Source: a virus. Taken from it: a stretch of 42,639 nt of DNA. This document shows positions 30,018-37,424 of this stretch, piece by piece. Made by a program: the position numbers and the translations under genes. The stretch covers positions 1-42,639 of the IMG/VR virus record IMGVR_UViG_3300045051_000149; one strand, given 5' to 3'. Position 1 is the first letter of the stretch. Every line of letters starts with the position of its first letter. A model generated the notes under the pieces. It saw nothing but the letters and a program-made list of their open reading frames with translations. It had not been told where the DNA came from and did no database searches.

Positions 30018-30313
30018 CAAGACGCCCAATCGGGCCACTGGAAATCAGGCGCCACATCGTCAGCGTCTACATCACTCAGGGGCTTGAGACCGCAAAACCG
30101 CTGGCCGCCAAATACGGCTACCGCGCGAAATATATTAGCCAAATGGCCCGCAACATGATCGGCCGGCATCTGTCGGTTTTCTACAAGCACAGCCGGTTTG
30201 TCGAGTTCGAGTCCTTCCGTTTTGACCCCCGCTTTATCGTCAGGACAACCCATGAAGCCCATCAGAAAGCTACTCACCGACCGCAAGCAAGCGCTCAAGA
30301 CTGCCAAGCCTAA
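30014..30313 (+). CDS. Small HTH-like early protein
   Basis: This 99-residue basic protein has a possible helix-turn-helix at about residues 22-45 (GLETAKPLAAKYGYRAKYIS). It overlaps the gcrA stop by four bases and its last 62 bases are shared with the next gene in another frame. DNA binding is plausible and no more specific call is possible. Confidence 0.55.
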   Translation: MTRRPIGPLEIRRHIVSVYITQGLETAKPLAAKYGYRAKYISQMARNMIGRHLSVFYKHSRFVEFESFRFDPRFIVRTTHEAHQKATHRPQASAQDCQA

Positions 30314-30392
30314 GCAGCGGGAAAGACTGCGGCAGAAGTATCGTGAAGCGCTTGTGGTGGCGCAGCTCCGCAAGGAGAGTAAGGCCGCATGA
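30252..30392 (+). CDS. Small basic helical protein
   Basis: A 46-residue ORF, ATG 30252 behind AGGACAA, with its stop overlapping the next ATG (ATGA). It is lysine/arginine-rich helix (KQALKTAKPKQRERLRQKYR), suggesting nucleic acid binding. It starts inside the preceding gene. Confidence 0.5.
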   Translation: MKPIRKLLTDRKQALKTAKPKQRERLRQKYREALVVAQLRKESKAA

Positions 30393-30625
30393 GCACGCTC
30401 CAAAACCCATTCCTTTCTGCCGAACTAAGCCCCCCAACGGCAGAGACGGCGCCGGCATCCAACGACTGGAACCCTGAGGATGCCGGCGCTACCGACCACA
30501 TCCATGAAATCTTTCATTTCGCGCGCCAGCTTTACGCGGATGACCATCGCTTCGTGCTCGATGAAGAAGCCTTCATGGACGCGATTGAACCGCCGCCGCT
30601 GTTCATTCAGAGGGCTACGGGATGA
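30389..30625 (+). CDS. Small acidic early protein
   Basis: This 78-residue acidic protein is coupled by ATGA overlaps on both sides. The N-terminal third is Ser/Pro/Ala-rich and the rest helical (HIHEIFHFARQLYADDHRFV, then DEEAFMDAIEPPP). Function unknown. Confidence 0.58.
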   Translation: MSTLQNPFLSAELSPPTAETAPASNDWNPEDAGATDHIHEIFHFARQLYADDHRFVLDEEAFMDAIEPPPLFIQRATG

Positions 30626-30822
30626 TTGCCAAACTTGCCTATCTCACCACGCCAGCGCCCGGCCGCTACATGCTGAACTTCCAGTCGTTCGGTTCGGCTG
30701 AATTGGTCAGCATCGAAGTCGGCCCAGACCAAATGCGCAACATCCTAACAGATGGTGTCGCTCTTATGTTGCGTCAGTCCTTTCACCGAGTTCCGATCAC
30801 ACAACGAGAGAATGCGCAATGA
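30622..30822 (+). CDS. Small early protein
   Basis: This 66-residue protein is beta-rich at the start (YMLNFQSFGSAELVSIEVGP) and ends in a helix (MRNILTDGVALMLRQSF). Coupled on both sides by four-base overlaps, directly before the GapR homologue. Function unknown. Confidence 0.58.
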   Translation: MIAKLAYLTTPAPGRYMLNFQSFGSAELVSIEVGPDQMRNILTDGVALMLRQSFHRVPITQRENAQ

Positions 30823-31064
30823 CCATGCCGACAATAGGCGACAACAGCCAGCTTAAATCGATTGTAGCGCGCATAGAGCGCGAGGAAGGCGTCAAGGCTG
30901 ATATCGCCGAGGGCATCAAGGAAATCTATCAGGAGGCCAAATCTAACGGCCTGGACGCGAAGGTACTGCGCACAATTATCCGCATGCGCAAGCAATCAGC
31001 GGACGACCGGGCAAATCAGGAGGCAATCTTGGAAACCTACATGCACGCCTTGGGGATGCTGTGA
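30819..31064 (+). CDS. gapR: GapR-family (DUF2312) DNA-binding protein
   Basis: This 81-residue protein matches GapR almost end to end. A helix with LKSIVARIEREEGVKADIAE is followed by GIKEIYQEAKSNGLDAKVLR and TIIRMRKQSADDRANQEAIL, ending YMHALGM. In Alphaproteobacteria GapR forms tetramers that clamp overtwisted DNA ahead of replication and transcription and helps type II topoisomerases. Here the gene directly precedes and overlaps the replication-protein gene, so it probably supports phage DNA replication. Confidence 0.88.
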   Translation: MTMPTIGDNSQLKSIVARIEREEGVKADIAEGIKEIYQEAKSNGLDAKVLRTIIRMRKQSADDRANQEAILETYMHALGML

Positions 31065-31828
31065 ACCACTGGTGGCGCGCATATAACGAAGCGGTCAACG
31101 ATCCGAAGCTCCAGCTCATTTCGGATGCGTTGTTCCGCGCATGGTTCAACCTGATGTGTATTGCATCAGCGAACGATGGAGCGTTGCCGGCGCTCAAAGA
31201 CGTAGCATTCACACTTAGGCTTGCGCCGGCCAAGGCCGCTCAGATTTTGGCGCAGCTTCATGCGGCTGGGTTGCTCGATAAAACTGAGACTGGTTTTGCT
31301 CCTCACAATTGGAGCGGTCGTCAATATAAGTCGGACGTTTCAACCGATAGAGTGAAACGTTTCAGAAACGGTCATAGAAACGTTTCATCCGGAGTTACAA
31401 AGACCGTTTCTGAAACGCCCCCAGATACAGATACAGATACAGATACAGAAGCGCTCCCTACGGTCGCGCAGCGCGCGCCGAAGAAACGGCCACAAAAATT
31501 GCCTGATAGCTGGGTGCCTTCCGAGAAGGCATACCAGATTGCCGAGCAATTTGGGCAAAACGTCCAGGTCATTGAGCAAATATTCCGGGATTATATCGCT
31601 TCATCCGGAAAACTTTATGCAGACCATGATGCGGCATTCAACAATTTCATTCGCAATCAGAGCAACTTCAATCGAGGCGGGAACAATGGAAAACCTCAGT
31701 CTAAATCCAGCGGAAGCCTGCTCGACGCAATCGACCGAGAACTTGCAAAAACAGAACTCTCGGAAGAGTTTGATCCTGCGTTGTCAGCGAATTCTATTCT
31801 CCGCATACCGCAGCGATCAATACGCTGA
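31061..31828 (+). CDS. O-like replication initiation protein
   Basis: This 255-residue protein uses GTG 31061, overlapping the gapR stop (GTGA). The N-terminal winged-helix-like domain (about residues 1-90) has LFRAWFNLMCIASANDGALP and AAQILAQLHAAGLLDKTE. It is followed by a low-complexity linker with four Asp-Thr repeats (about 122-129) and a C-terminal helical domain (SYQ-like PSEKAYQIAEQFGQNV, then DHDAAFNNFIRNQ). The layout matches lambda O-type initiators whose gene contains the origin. No phage helicase is seen, so host DnaB is probably recruited. Confidence 0.7.
   Translation: MNHWWRAYNEAVNDPKLQLISDALFRAWFNLMCIASANDGALPALKDVAFTLRLAPAKAAQILAQLHAAGLLDKTETGFAPHNWSGRQYKSDVSTDRVKRFRNGHRNVSSGVTKTVSETPPDTDTDTDTEALPTVAQRAPKKRPQKLPDSWVPSEKAYQIAEQFGQNVQVIEQIFRDYIASSGKLYADHDAAFNNFIRNQSNFNRGGNNGKPQSKSSGSLLDAIDRELAKTELSEEFDPALSANSILRIPQRSIR
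31354..31447. other. Candidate replication origin inside the O-like gene
   Basis: GAAACGTTTC occurs twice (31354-31363 and 31377-31386). CGTTTCAGAAACGGTC (31358-31373) has an exact inverted copy at 31402-31417. Four tandem GATACA units (31424-31447) follow, encoding Asp-Thr repeats. Dense iteron-like repeats in the linker part of an initiator gene are the lambda-type origin arrangement; initiation here is inferred. Confidence 0.6.
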
Positions 31829-32225
31829 TCCTGAAGGATTCATGGCCTCCTTGGGGGCTGTTCTGGAGCAATATCCCAGCGATGTAGTGATTTATATCAC
31901 CGATCCGAGAACTGGTGTGCAGCGCGGGAAAACGTTCCCGCCGACGATTGCGGAGATCGTCAAGGCCTCAGATGAGAGGATTGCGGACATCAGGCGCCGA
32001 GAGAAGTTCGAGAAATGGGGCCAGCAAAACATCTCAATGCTGGAAGCTCCTCGGCACAAGCGGCCAAGCATTGCCGAGCTGAAGGAAAAGTACGGAGAGA
32101 ATTGGGGCATTAATCCGCCGCCTGACATGCCGCCAAAGCCGGCCTTCAAGGCACCAAGCGCAGATCAATTGCGTGAACACTATGCAAATCATGGTATCGG
32201 ATTTACGAGAAAGACAGAGGAATAG
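31686..32225 (+). CDS. Replication-region protein, overlaps the O-like gene
   Basis: This 179-residue protein starts at ATG 31686 (GGAACA upstream), so its first 143 bases lie within the 3' end of the O-like gene in another frame. It contains FSAYRSDQYADPEGFMASLG, then AVLEQYPSDVVIYITDPRTG and PPTIAEIVKASDERI, with a Pro-rich C-terminus. The conserved-looking part begins about residue 30, upstream of any later start, so the overlap is probably real. Position suggests a lambda P-like role, but I see no ATPase motif. Confidence 0.6.
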   Translation: MENLSLNPAEACSTQSTENLQKQNSRKSLILRCQRILFSAYRSDQYADPEGFMASLGAVLEQYPSDVVIYITDPRTGVQRGKTFPPTIAEIVKASDERIADIRRREKFEKWGQQNISMLEAPRHKRPSIAELKEKYGENWGINPPPDMPPKPAFKAPSADQLREHYANHGIGFTRKTEE

Positions 32226-32234
32226 GACCGAAAA

Positions 32235-32513
32235 ATGCCTGAAGTAGGCTTAGATAGGAGCAAAACAGGGCGCGCGAAGGGAACGCCCAACAAAACCACG
32301 GCCCTAATCAAGGAAGCTATCATCAAGGCTGCTGAGGCCGTTGGCGAGGACATGAACGGCAAGGGGAAGCTAACCGGCTATTGCAAGTTCCTGGCTAGGA
32401 CTGAGCCCAAGGCGTTTGCGCAATTGCTCGGCCGAATATTGCCGCTGCAGGTGACCGGAGAAGACGGCGGTGCGCTTCAAGTCGTGGTGCAGAAATTCAC
32501 GGCTGACGAATGA
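32235..32513 (+). CDS. Candidate small terminase subunit
   Basis: This 92-residue protein starts with a basic segment (GRAKGTPNKTTALIKEAI) and ends with FAQLLGRILPLQVTGEDGG, a pattern found in small proteins just upstream of large-terminase genes. It is helical in between. DNA recognition for packaging is inferred from position. It is coupled to the next HTH gene, which is a competing candidate for the same role. Confidence 0.5.
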   Translation: MPEVGLDRSKTGRAKGTPNKTTALIKEAIIKAAEAVGEDMNGKGKLTGYCKFLARTEPKAFAQLLGRILPLQVTGEDGGALQVVVQKFTADE

Positions 32514-32680
32514 CGTTGCTTACCCCGCAACAAGCCTCTGAGATCGTCGGTGTTCCAGCCGTACAGCTCTGCCGCTGGGCCTACTTGAACCAAGGCCCGC
32601 GGAACTCAGGCACGAAGCACAAGCCGATGTTTGACGAGGATGATTTGAGGGAGTGGAGGGCTAAGGTTGTCGAGGCCTAA
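32510..32680 (+). CDS. Small HTH (MerR/excisionase-type) DNA-binding protein
   Basis: A 56-residue ORF, ATG 32510 overlapping the preceding stop. It has LTPQQASEIVGVPAVQLCRW followed by a DEDDLREWRAKV end, the helix_turn_helix_17 pattern. It lies between the TerS candidate and the HNH/TerL genes, so it may help select DNA for packaging or regulate the late genes. Confidence 0.65.
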   Translation: MTLLTPQQASEIVGVPAVQLCRWAYLNQGPRNSGTKHKPMFDEDDLREWRAKVVEA

Positions 32681-33152
32681 ACAAATTCGAACGGCTGCCC
32701 AAATTGAGAAGGCAAAGATTTATCGTCGAGAAAGGCTAGCGCATTACGCCAAGTTGAATGCGACTTGGATTCGTAATAACCGCGACAAATACAATGCTTC
32801 AAAGGCCAAGTATCGGCTGAAGCTAAAGATCGAGGTCATGAGCCTGTATGCCGATCCGGTTCAATGTCAGCGTTGCGGGTTCAAGCATATCGATGGGCTG
32901 GTACTTGACCACATTGATGACAACGGCGCCGCTGATCGCAAGTTTCACAATGTCTCGTGCCGAGGCAACAAATCAGGCGTGACCATGTACGAGGTCATCC
33001 GAAAGCGCGGTAAGATAGACGGGCTTCAGGTGCTTTGTGCCAATTGCAACACCATCAAGCAGCTTCAGTACAGCCGATCTAAGACTATCAAAGACCCAGC
33101 AATTCTTCAGGAGATCGAGAGGATATATGCCAAAAATCTATATTCCAGCTAA
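32667..33152 (+). CDS. HNH endonuclease inserted before terminase
   Basis: About 161 residues with probable TTG start 32667, overlapping the HTH gene by 14 bases. The basic helical N-terminus (EKAKIYRRERLAHYAKLN) is followed by an HNH core at about residues 68-130: CQRCGFKHIDGLVLDHIDDNG, then GLQVLCANCNTIKQ. It overlaps the start of the TerL reading frame at 33127. Free-standing HNH genes beside terL may act in packaging or be homing nucleases that cut at terminase. Confidence 0.8.
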   Translation: MSRPKQIRTAAQIEKAKIYRRERLAHYAKLNATWIRNNRDKYNASKAKYRLKLKIEVMSLYADPVQCQRCGFKHIDGLVLDHIDDNGAADRKFHNVSCRGNKSGVTMYEVIRKRGKIDGLQVLCANCNTIKQLQYSRSKTIKDPAILQEIERIYAKNLYSS

Positions 33153-33267
33153 CGGATGGAGACCGAGGCAGTACCAGATGAAAGCCTGGGCTGCCTGGGA
33201 GAAAGGAGTTCGGCGGTCCCTCCTTGTGTGGCACCGCCGATTATTCGGGCAGGCAAGGACGAGTTGA
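33127..33267 (+). pseudogene. N-terminal fragment of TerL, cut off by frameshift
   Basis: ATG 33127 opens the expected TerL N-terminus (PKIYIPANGWRPRQYQMKAW, then RRSLLVWHRR). Where family members read WHRRAGKDE (Walker A), this frame has eight extra bases, about 33240-33247 (ATTATTCG), and runs on to a stop at 33267. Removing those eight bases would restore WHRR-AGKDE exactly. The fragment is therefore the broken 5' end of the gene continued at 33156-34619. Confidence 0.75.
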
Positions 33268-34619
33268 GCCTGCAGAAGTTTGCCGTTGCAAGCCAGCTTC
33301 GTCCAGCGAACTACTGGCATTGTCTGCCGCATTACGAACAGGCCCGCAAAGCGATCTGGGAAGCGGTTAACCCGCACACAGGAAAGAAGCGCATCGATGA
33401 AGTATTCCCGATGGAGATTAGGAAGCGGACGGATAATTCATCAATGGTCGTGGAGTTCAAAACAGGGTCCGTCTACCGGGTCGTGGGAAGTGATAACCCG
33501 GATTCATTGGTGGGCGCTCCACCTTTGGGTATTGCATTCTCCGAATGGGCTATCAGTAATCCTAGCGCCTGGGGTCTTCTCCAGCCTATTCTTCTGGAGA
33601 ACGGCGGGTGGGCAGACTTCATCACAACACCAAGAGGGCGCAACCACGTCCACGGCATGCTTAAAATGGCCAGAGAGCGGCCAGAATCGTGGTTCTCACA
33701 AGTCCTGACGGTAGACGACACTGGCCAGGTAACGCATGAACAGATTGCGGAAGCCAAGGCAGGCTATGTCTCGCTATTTGGGGAAGAAGCGGCCGAGGCC
33801 CTGATACAGCAGGAATACTGGTGCAGCTTTGAGGCTGCGATCTTGGGCAGCTATTACGGGAAGGAACTAGCCAATGCCGAGCAGCAGGGACGAATTACTG
33901 ACGTGGAACCTACTGGTGGAATTCCCATCCACACCGCTTGGGATCTCGGAGTGGGGGACAGCAATCCCATTTGGTTCTGGCAAGCTGTCCCTGGAATTGC
34001 AGGGCGAGGACAAATCAAGATTCTCGATTACTACACGGCGCATGGGTACGGAATTAAGCATTACGCTGACGAAGTTAAGCGACGGATCGGATATTGGGAC
34101 AGTGAAGACAGAGCCAGAGGAGGCGAAGGCTTCAGACTCGGCATCAACTACGTGCCCCACGATGCGACGGTTCGCGAACAGGGTAGCTGGAATGCCGATA
34201 CCCTGAAAGCCAAACAGCGCATCGAGGTCATGGCCGAGCAATTCGGCCAGTCTCACGTCAAGGTCGTCAAACAGCACTCCATTCAGGACGGAATTTCCGC
34301 AGTGCGGCAGATATTGCACCGCTGCTGGTTCGATGAAACGCGATGCGCAAACGGCCTTGAAGCGCTTCGCCAGTATCAATCCGAATGGGACGACAAGAAA
34401 AAGAAATTCAGGGACGAACCATTGCATGACTGGACCAGCCATCCGGCCGATGCTTTCAGGTATCTCGCCATGGCTTACCGTGAGATCGTGCAGATGGTTC
34501 CGGCGCCAGAACCTAGAGCACTGGTTATTGGCGGCCCTGAAGCGCTTCCATCTGGCATGCAGGGCGTGACAATGGAAGACCTCTGGAAAGAGCAGCGGCG
34601 CAAACGACGCCGCATGTAG
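33156..34619 (+). CDS. terL: Terminase large subunit (TerL), 5' end frameshifted
   Basis: The open frame encodes 487 residues, but true TerL sequence starts only at RAGKDELSLQKFAVASQL (about residue 31). Visible are NYWHCLPHYEQARKAIW, the Walker B/coupling region VVGSDNPDSLVGAPPLGIAF, FITTPRGRNH, and the nuclease acids in AWDLGVGDSNPIWFW and DWTSHPADAFRYLA. The residues before 30 are out-of-frame readthrough of the authentic start. TerL powers DNA packaging and cuts it. With the Walker A loop split, this copy would be inactive unless the shift is an assembly or strain-level error. Confidence 0.85.
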   Translation: METEAVPDESLGCLGERSSAVPPCVAPPIIRAGKDELSLQKFAVASQLRPANYWHCLPHYEQARKAIWEAVNPHTGKKRIDEVFPMEIRKRTDNSSMVVEFKTGSVYRVVGSDNPDSLVGAPPLGIAFSEWAISNPSAWGLLQPILLENGGWADFITTPRGRNHVHGMLKMARERPESWFSQVLTVDDTGQVTHEQIAEAKAGYVSLFGEEAAEALIQQEYWCSFEAAILGSYYGKELANAEQQGRITDVEPTGGIPIHTAWDLGVGDSNPIWFWQAVPGIAGRGQIKILDYYTAHGYGIKHYADEVKRRIGYWDSEDRARGGEGFRLGINYVPHDATVREQGSWNADTLKAKQRIEVMAEQFGQSHVKVVKQHSIQDGISAVRQILHRCWFDETRCANGLEALRQYQSEWDDKKKKFRDEPLHDWTSHPADAFRYLAMAYREIVQMVPAPEPRALVIGGPEALPSGMQGVTMEDLWKEQRRKRRRM

Positions 34620-34620
34620 C

Positions 34621-34654
34621 CCCTATACAAATCAAAATTGTCTCGCATAAAAGT
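34621..34654 (+). promoter_or_regulatory. 34-bp late-region motif, copy 3
   Basis: CCCTATACAAATCA (34621-34634), 13 bases, TAAAAGT (34648-34654), starting two bases after the terL stop. The portal ATG at 34660 follows only five bases later and no Shine-Dalgarno separates them, unlike the other two copies. Confidence 0.65.
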
Positions 34655-34659
34655 TCGGC

Positions 34660-37128
34660 ATGGCCGAAAAGCGCGACAACGAAGACAGCCCGGAACAGTC
34701 TGCTTGGCAGCGCTGGAATGACGAGCTTGAACTAGCTCGCAAAGCCAAGGGCTTTGACAACTGGACAACCAGGTCAAAGCGGATCGTCAAGCGCTACCGG
34801 GCTGACCGCGGCGATATCAGCGAGAACGCCGACAATCTGGAGGGTGCACGGTTCAACATCCTGTGGTCGAACGTGCAGACGCTCATGCCGGCGCTGTTCG
34901 CCAAATCGCCCAAGCCGGTTGTCGAGCGCAGGTATCTTGACCGGGACGATGTAGGCCGAACTGCCTCAGTCATCCTGGAGCGCACGCTGTCCTATGAACT
35001 GGACGACGGAACGTATCTTTCGGCTCTCAAGAAAGGCGTGCTGGACAGGCTCCTGCCGGGCCGTGGCGTGGTCTGGATTCGATACGAGCCGAAGTTTACC
35101 CCAATGCCGGGGAAGACGCAGGAGGCTAAGGATGCGGCTCCTATCGCGTCTGGAATGGCTCCTGTCTCCGCTGATATGGCTTCTGATGTTGCTGATCGTC
35201 CTTCGCCTGGCATTCAGGAGGCAACATCAGAAGCCCCAACCGAGCAGGTAGCCGACGAATCTGTGGTGGTCGATTACATCGACTGGCGGGATTTCCTGAC
35301 TTCGCCCGCAAGGACATGGGAGGAAGTATGGTGGGTTGGCAAACGAGTCTATATGACCCGGGAGGAGTTGGTTGCCCGATTTGGGCCAGTCGGCAAGGAA
35401 CCGACTTTGGACTGGTCTCCGGTCGAAACCACGTCATCTGCGGTTGGCCAATCGACGGAAGGCAATACCAAGCAGCGTCGAGCAAAAGTCTGGGAAATCT
35501 GGAACAAGCAGGCCCGCAAGGTCTACTGGATGGCCGAGTCCTACAAGGACAAACTCCTTGACCAGAAGGATGATCCGCTCGGCTTGGAAAGCTTCTGGCC
35601 GGTTCCGAAGCCGCTTTACGCCACGCTGACCAACGATTCGCTGATCCCGGTTCCTGACTATGTGGAATACGAGGACCAGGCGAACGAACTTGACGAACTG
35701 ACCACGCGCATCACCAACCTGGTCAAGACGATCAAATCGTGCGGCGTCTATGACGCTTCGGTTGGCGAACTCAAGCGCATGTTTGAAGAGGGGTTTGAGA
35801 ACGAGCTTGTTCCCTGCGACAACATGGCTGAATTCTCTTCCAAGGTCGGCGCCAATGGGATGGGACATATCTGGCTGCTCCCGATCAAGGATATGGCAGC
35901 CACGCTAATCCAACTATACGAGGCGCGGGAGCGGACCAAGCAGGTTCTATACGAGGTCACCGGGATCTCGGACATTGTTCGCGGTTCGTCACAGGGCGGG
36001 GCCAAGACAGCCACGGAACAGCGCATCAAGGGTCAGTTTGCCTCGATGCGGTTGAACGATATGCAGGCCGAGGTCGCCCGGTTCGCGCGGGATACGCTGC
36101 GGATCATGGGCGAGATCATCGCCGAGCATTTCGACCCGATGACGCTGTTCGAGATTTCCGGGTTCGAGCAGTATGCCAAGGAGCAGTGGCCGCCGGAAGC
36201 GCCATCGCCACCGATCGCACCGCCAGATCCGATGATGGGCCACAATGGCGGCCCGCCTCTTGAAGCTCCAGCCGGGTCTGCTCAACCGGCCGTTGGCTCG
36301 CCTGCTCCCGGGATTGCATCCTCCCCCGGGGGCGGGCTGACGCCGCCTATGGGCATGATGGCGCCGCCGCCTGATCCGAACATGATGGCGATGCAAAAAG
36401 CCGCCGATATGTTCAAGAAGGCGGTAGCCCTTTTACGGGATGACAAACTGCGCGGCTTCCGGATCGACATCGAGACGGATTCGATCATCGAGCCTGACCA
36501 GCAGCAGATGCAGCAGGCGCGAACTGAGCTGATGGGCGCGATTTCTCAGTTTCTGCCGCAAGCCATGCAGGCCGGTGCTCAGTCACCTGAGCTTAAGCCC
36601 TTGCTGGCTCGGCTGCTGATGTTCTTCCTGCGCGGCTTCAAGGCATCGCGGGATATCGAATCCGCCTTTGAGCAGTTCATCGACGATATGACGCGGGATG
36701 CCGCCAAGCCGAAACCGCCGCCGCCTCCGACGCCTGACCAGATCAAGGCGCAGATGATGCAGCAGCAGCAGGAGAACGAGAACAAGCGCATGGAAGCGCA
36801 GGCGCAGATGGATCAGGCCAATTTCGAGCGGGAACAGCAGGCCAAGCAGACTGACATGCAGATGCAGCAGCAGATGGCGCAACAGCAGTTCGAGCTTGAA
36901 CAGCAGAAGCAGGTCGCTGAAATCCAGGCCATGGCAGACAAGCAGGCGATTGAGCGCGCTAGGTTGCAAATGGAATTTGAGCACGAGGAACGCATGCTTG
37001 TTCTGAAAGAGCGGGCCGCCACCCAAGCCGCGGTGGTCAAGGCTGCGAGTGTCGAGCATTCGGCCGCCATGCAGGCAAAGGTAGCCGAGAAGAAAGCGAA
37101 GGCACCAGCGAACGGAGCTAATGCATAA
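34660..37128 (+). CDS. Portal protein
   Basis: An 822-residue portal of the podovirus type. Residues 1-100 contain FDNWTTRSKRIVKRYRADRG and FNILWSNVQTLMPALFAKSP. The core includes VVDYIDWRDFLTSPARTWEE, YEDQANELDELTTRITNLVK and VTGISDIVRGSSQGGAKTAT, followed by the long helix EQRIKGQFASMRLNDMQAEV. A Pro/Gly-rich linker (about 511-577) and a Gln/Met-rich coiled coil (about 691-790) form an unusually long C-terminus, possibly the internal barrel. It forms the dodecameric entry vertex with TerL. The start lies just behind motif copy 3. Confidence 0.85.
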   Translation: MAEKRDNEDSPEQSAWQRWNDELELARKAKGFDNWTTRSKRIVKRYRADRGDISENADNLEGARFNILWSNVQTLMPALFAKSPKPVVERRYLDRDDVGRTASVILERTLSYELDDGTYLSALKKGVLDRLLPGRGVVWIRYEPKFTPMPGKTQEAKDAAPIASGMAPVSADMASDVADRPSPGIQEATSEAPTEQVADESVVVDYIDWRDFLTSPARTWEEVWWVGKRVYMTREELVARFGPVGKEPTLDWSPVETTSSAVGQSTEGNTKQRRAKVWEIWNKQARKVYWMAESYKDKLLDQKDDPLGLESFWPVPKPLYATLTNDSLIPVPDYVEYEDQANELDELTTRITNLVKTIKSCGVYDASVGELKRMFEEGFENELVPCDNMAEFSSKVGANGMGHIWLLPIKDMAATLIQLYEARERTKQVLYEVTGISDIVRGSSQGGAKTATEQRIKGQFASMRLNDMQAEVARFARDTLRIMGEIIAEHFDPMTLFEISGFEQYAKEQWPPEAPSPPIAPPDPMMGHNGGPPLEAPAGSAQPAVGSPAPGIASSPGGGLTPPMGMMAPPPDPNMMAMQKAADMFKKAVALLRDDKLRGFRIDIETDSIIEPDQQQMQQARTELMGAISQFLPQAMQAGAQSPELKPLLARLLMFFLRGFKASRDIESAFEQFIDDMTRDAAKPKPPPPPTPDQIKAQMMQQQQENENKRMEAQAQMDQANFEREQQAKQTDMQMQQQMAQQQFELEQQKQVAEIQAMADKQAIERARLQMEFEHEERMLVLKERAATQAAVVKAASVEHSAAMQAKVAEKKAKAPANGANA

Positions 37129-37424
37129 TGGCTAAAACCGGAACCTGGGTCTATCGCAACGGCAAGCTGGTGCCGAAGCATCTCGCGCCGCCGAAGCATA
37201 CCGGCCGCGTTCGAGGCGTCATCTCCGACACCATGGACGCTCTCGTTCATCCCTGCACCGGCAAGCTGATGGACAGCAAGAGCGAGTTTCGGAAGGTCAC
37301 AAAAGCGAAGGGCGGTGTCGAGGTCGGCAACGAAAAGCTGGTCGATCGTCGCGTGGCTCCCGGCCTTGACAGTGAAACGCGACGCAGAGACATATCCATC
37401 GCAATGGAGCAACTCGGTTTATGA
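37128..37424 (+). CDS. Small conserved head-operon protein
   Basis: This 98-residue basic protein starts one base inside the portal stop (TAATG). It has GTWVYRNGKLVPKHLAPPKH and later DALVHPCTGKLMDSKSEFRK, a type that recurs between portal and scaffold genes of similar phages. Function unknown; possibly an assembly factor. Confidence 0.68.
   Translation: MAKTGTWVYRNGKLVPKHLAPPKHTGRVRGVISDTMDALVHPCTGKLMDSKSEFRKVTKAKGGVEVGNEKLVDRRVAPGLDSETRRRDISIAMEQLGL

Noticed and set aside
31424-31447. Four GATACA units as a short CRISPR-like or phase-variable repeat.
   Set aside because: The unit is six bases in tandem without spacers, and a unit gain or loss keeps the frame, so it is neither CRISPR nor on/off phase variation.
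33230-33260. Programmed -1 ribosomal frameshift in terL.
   Set aside because: The needed direction is -1, but there is no X XXY YYZ heptamer or clear downstream pseudoknot, and the product would still have three extra residues in Walker A.
36583-37412. Leu- and Cys-rich minus-strand ORFs opposite the portal C-terminus, looking like membrane proteins.
   Set aside because: They are the antisense of the Gln/Met-rich coiled coil; the hydrophobicity is a codon artefact.
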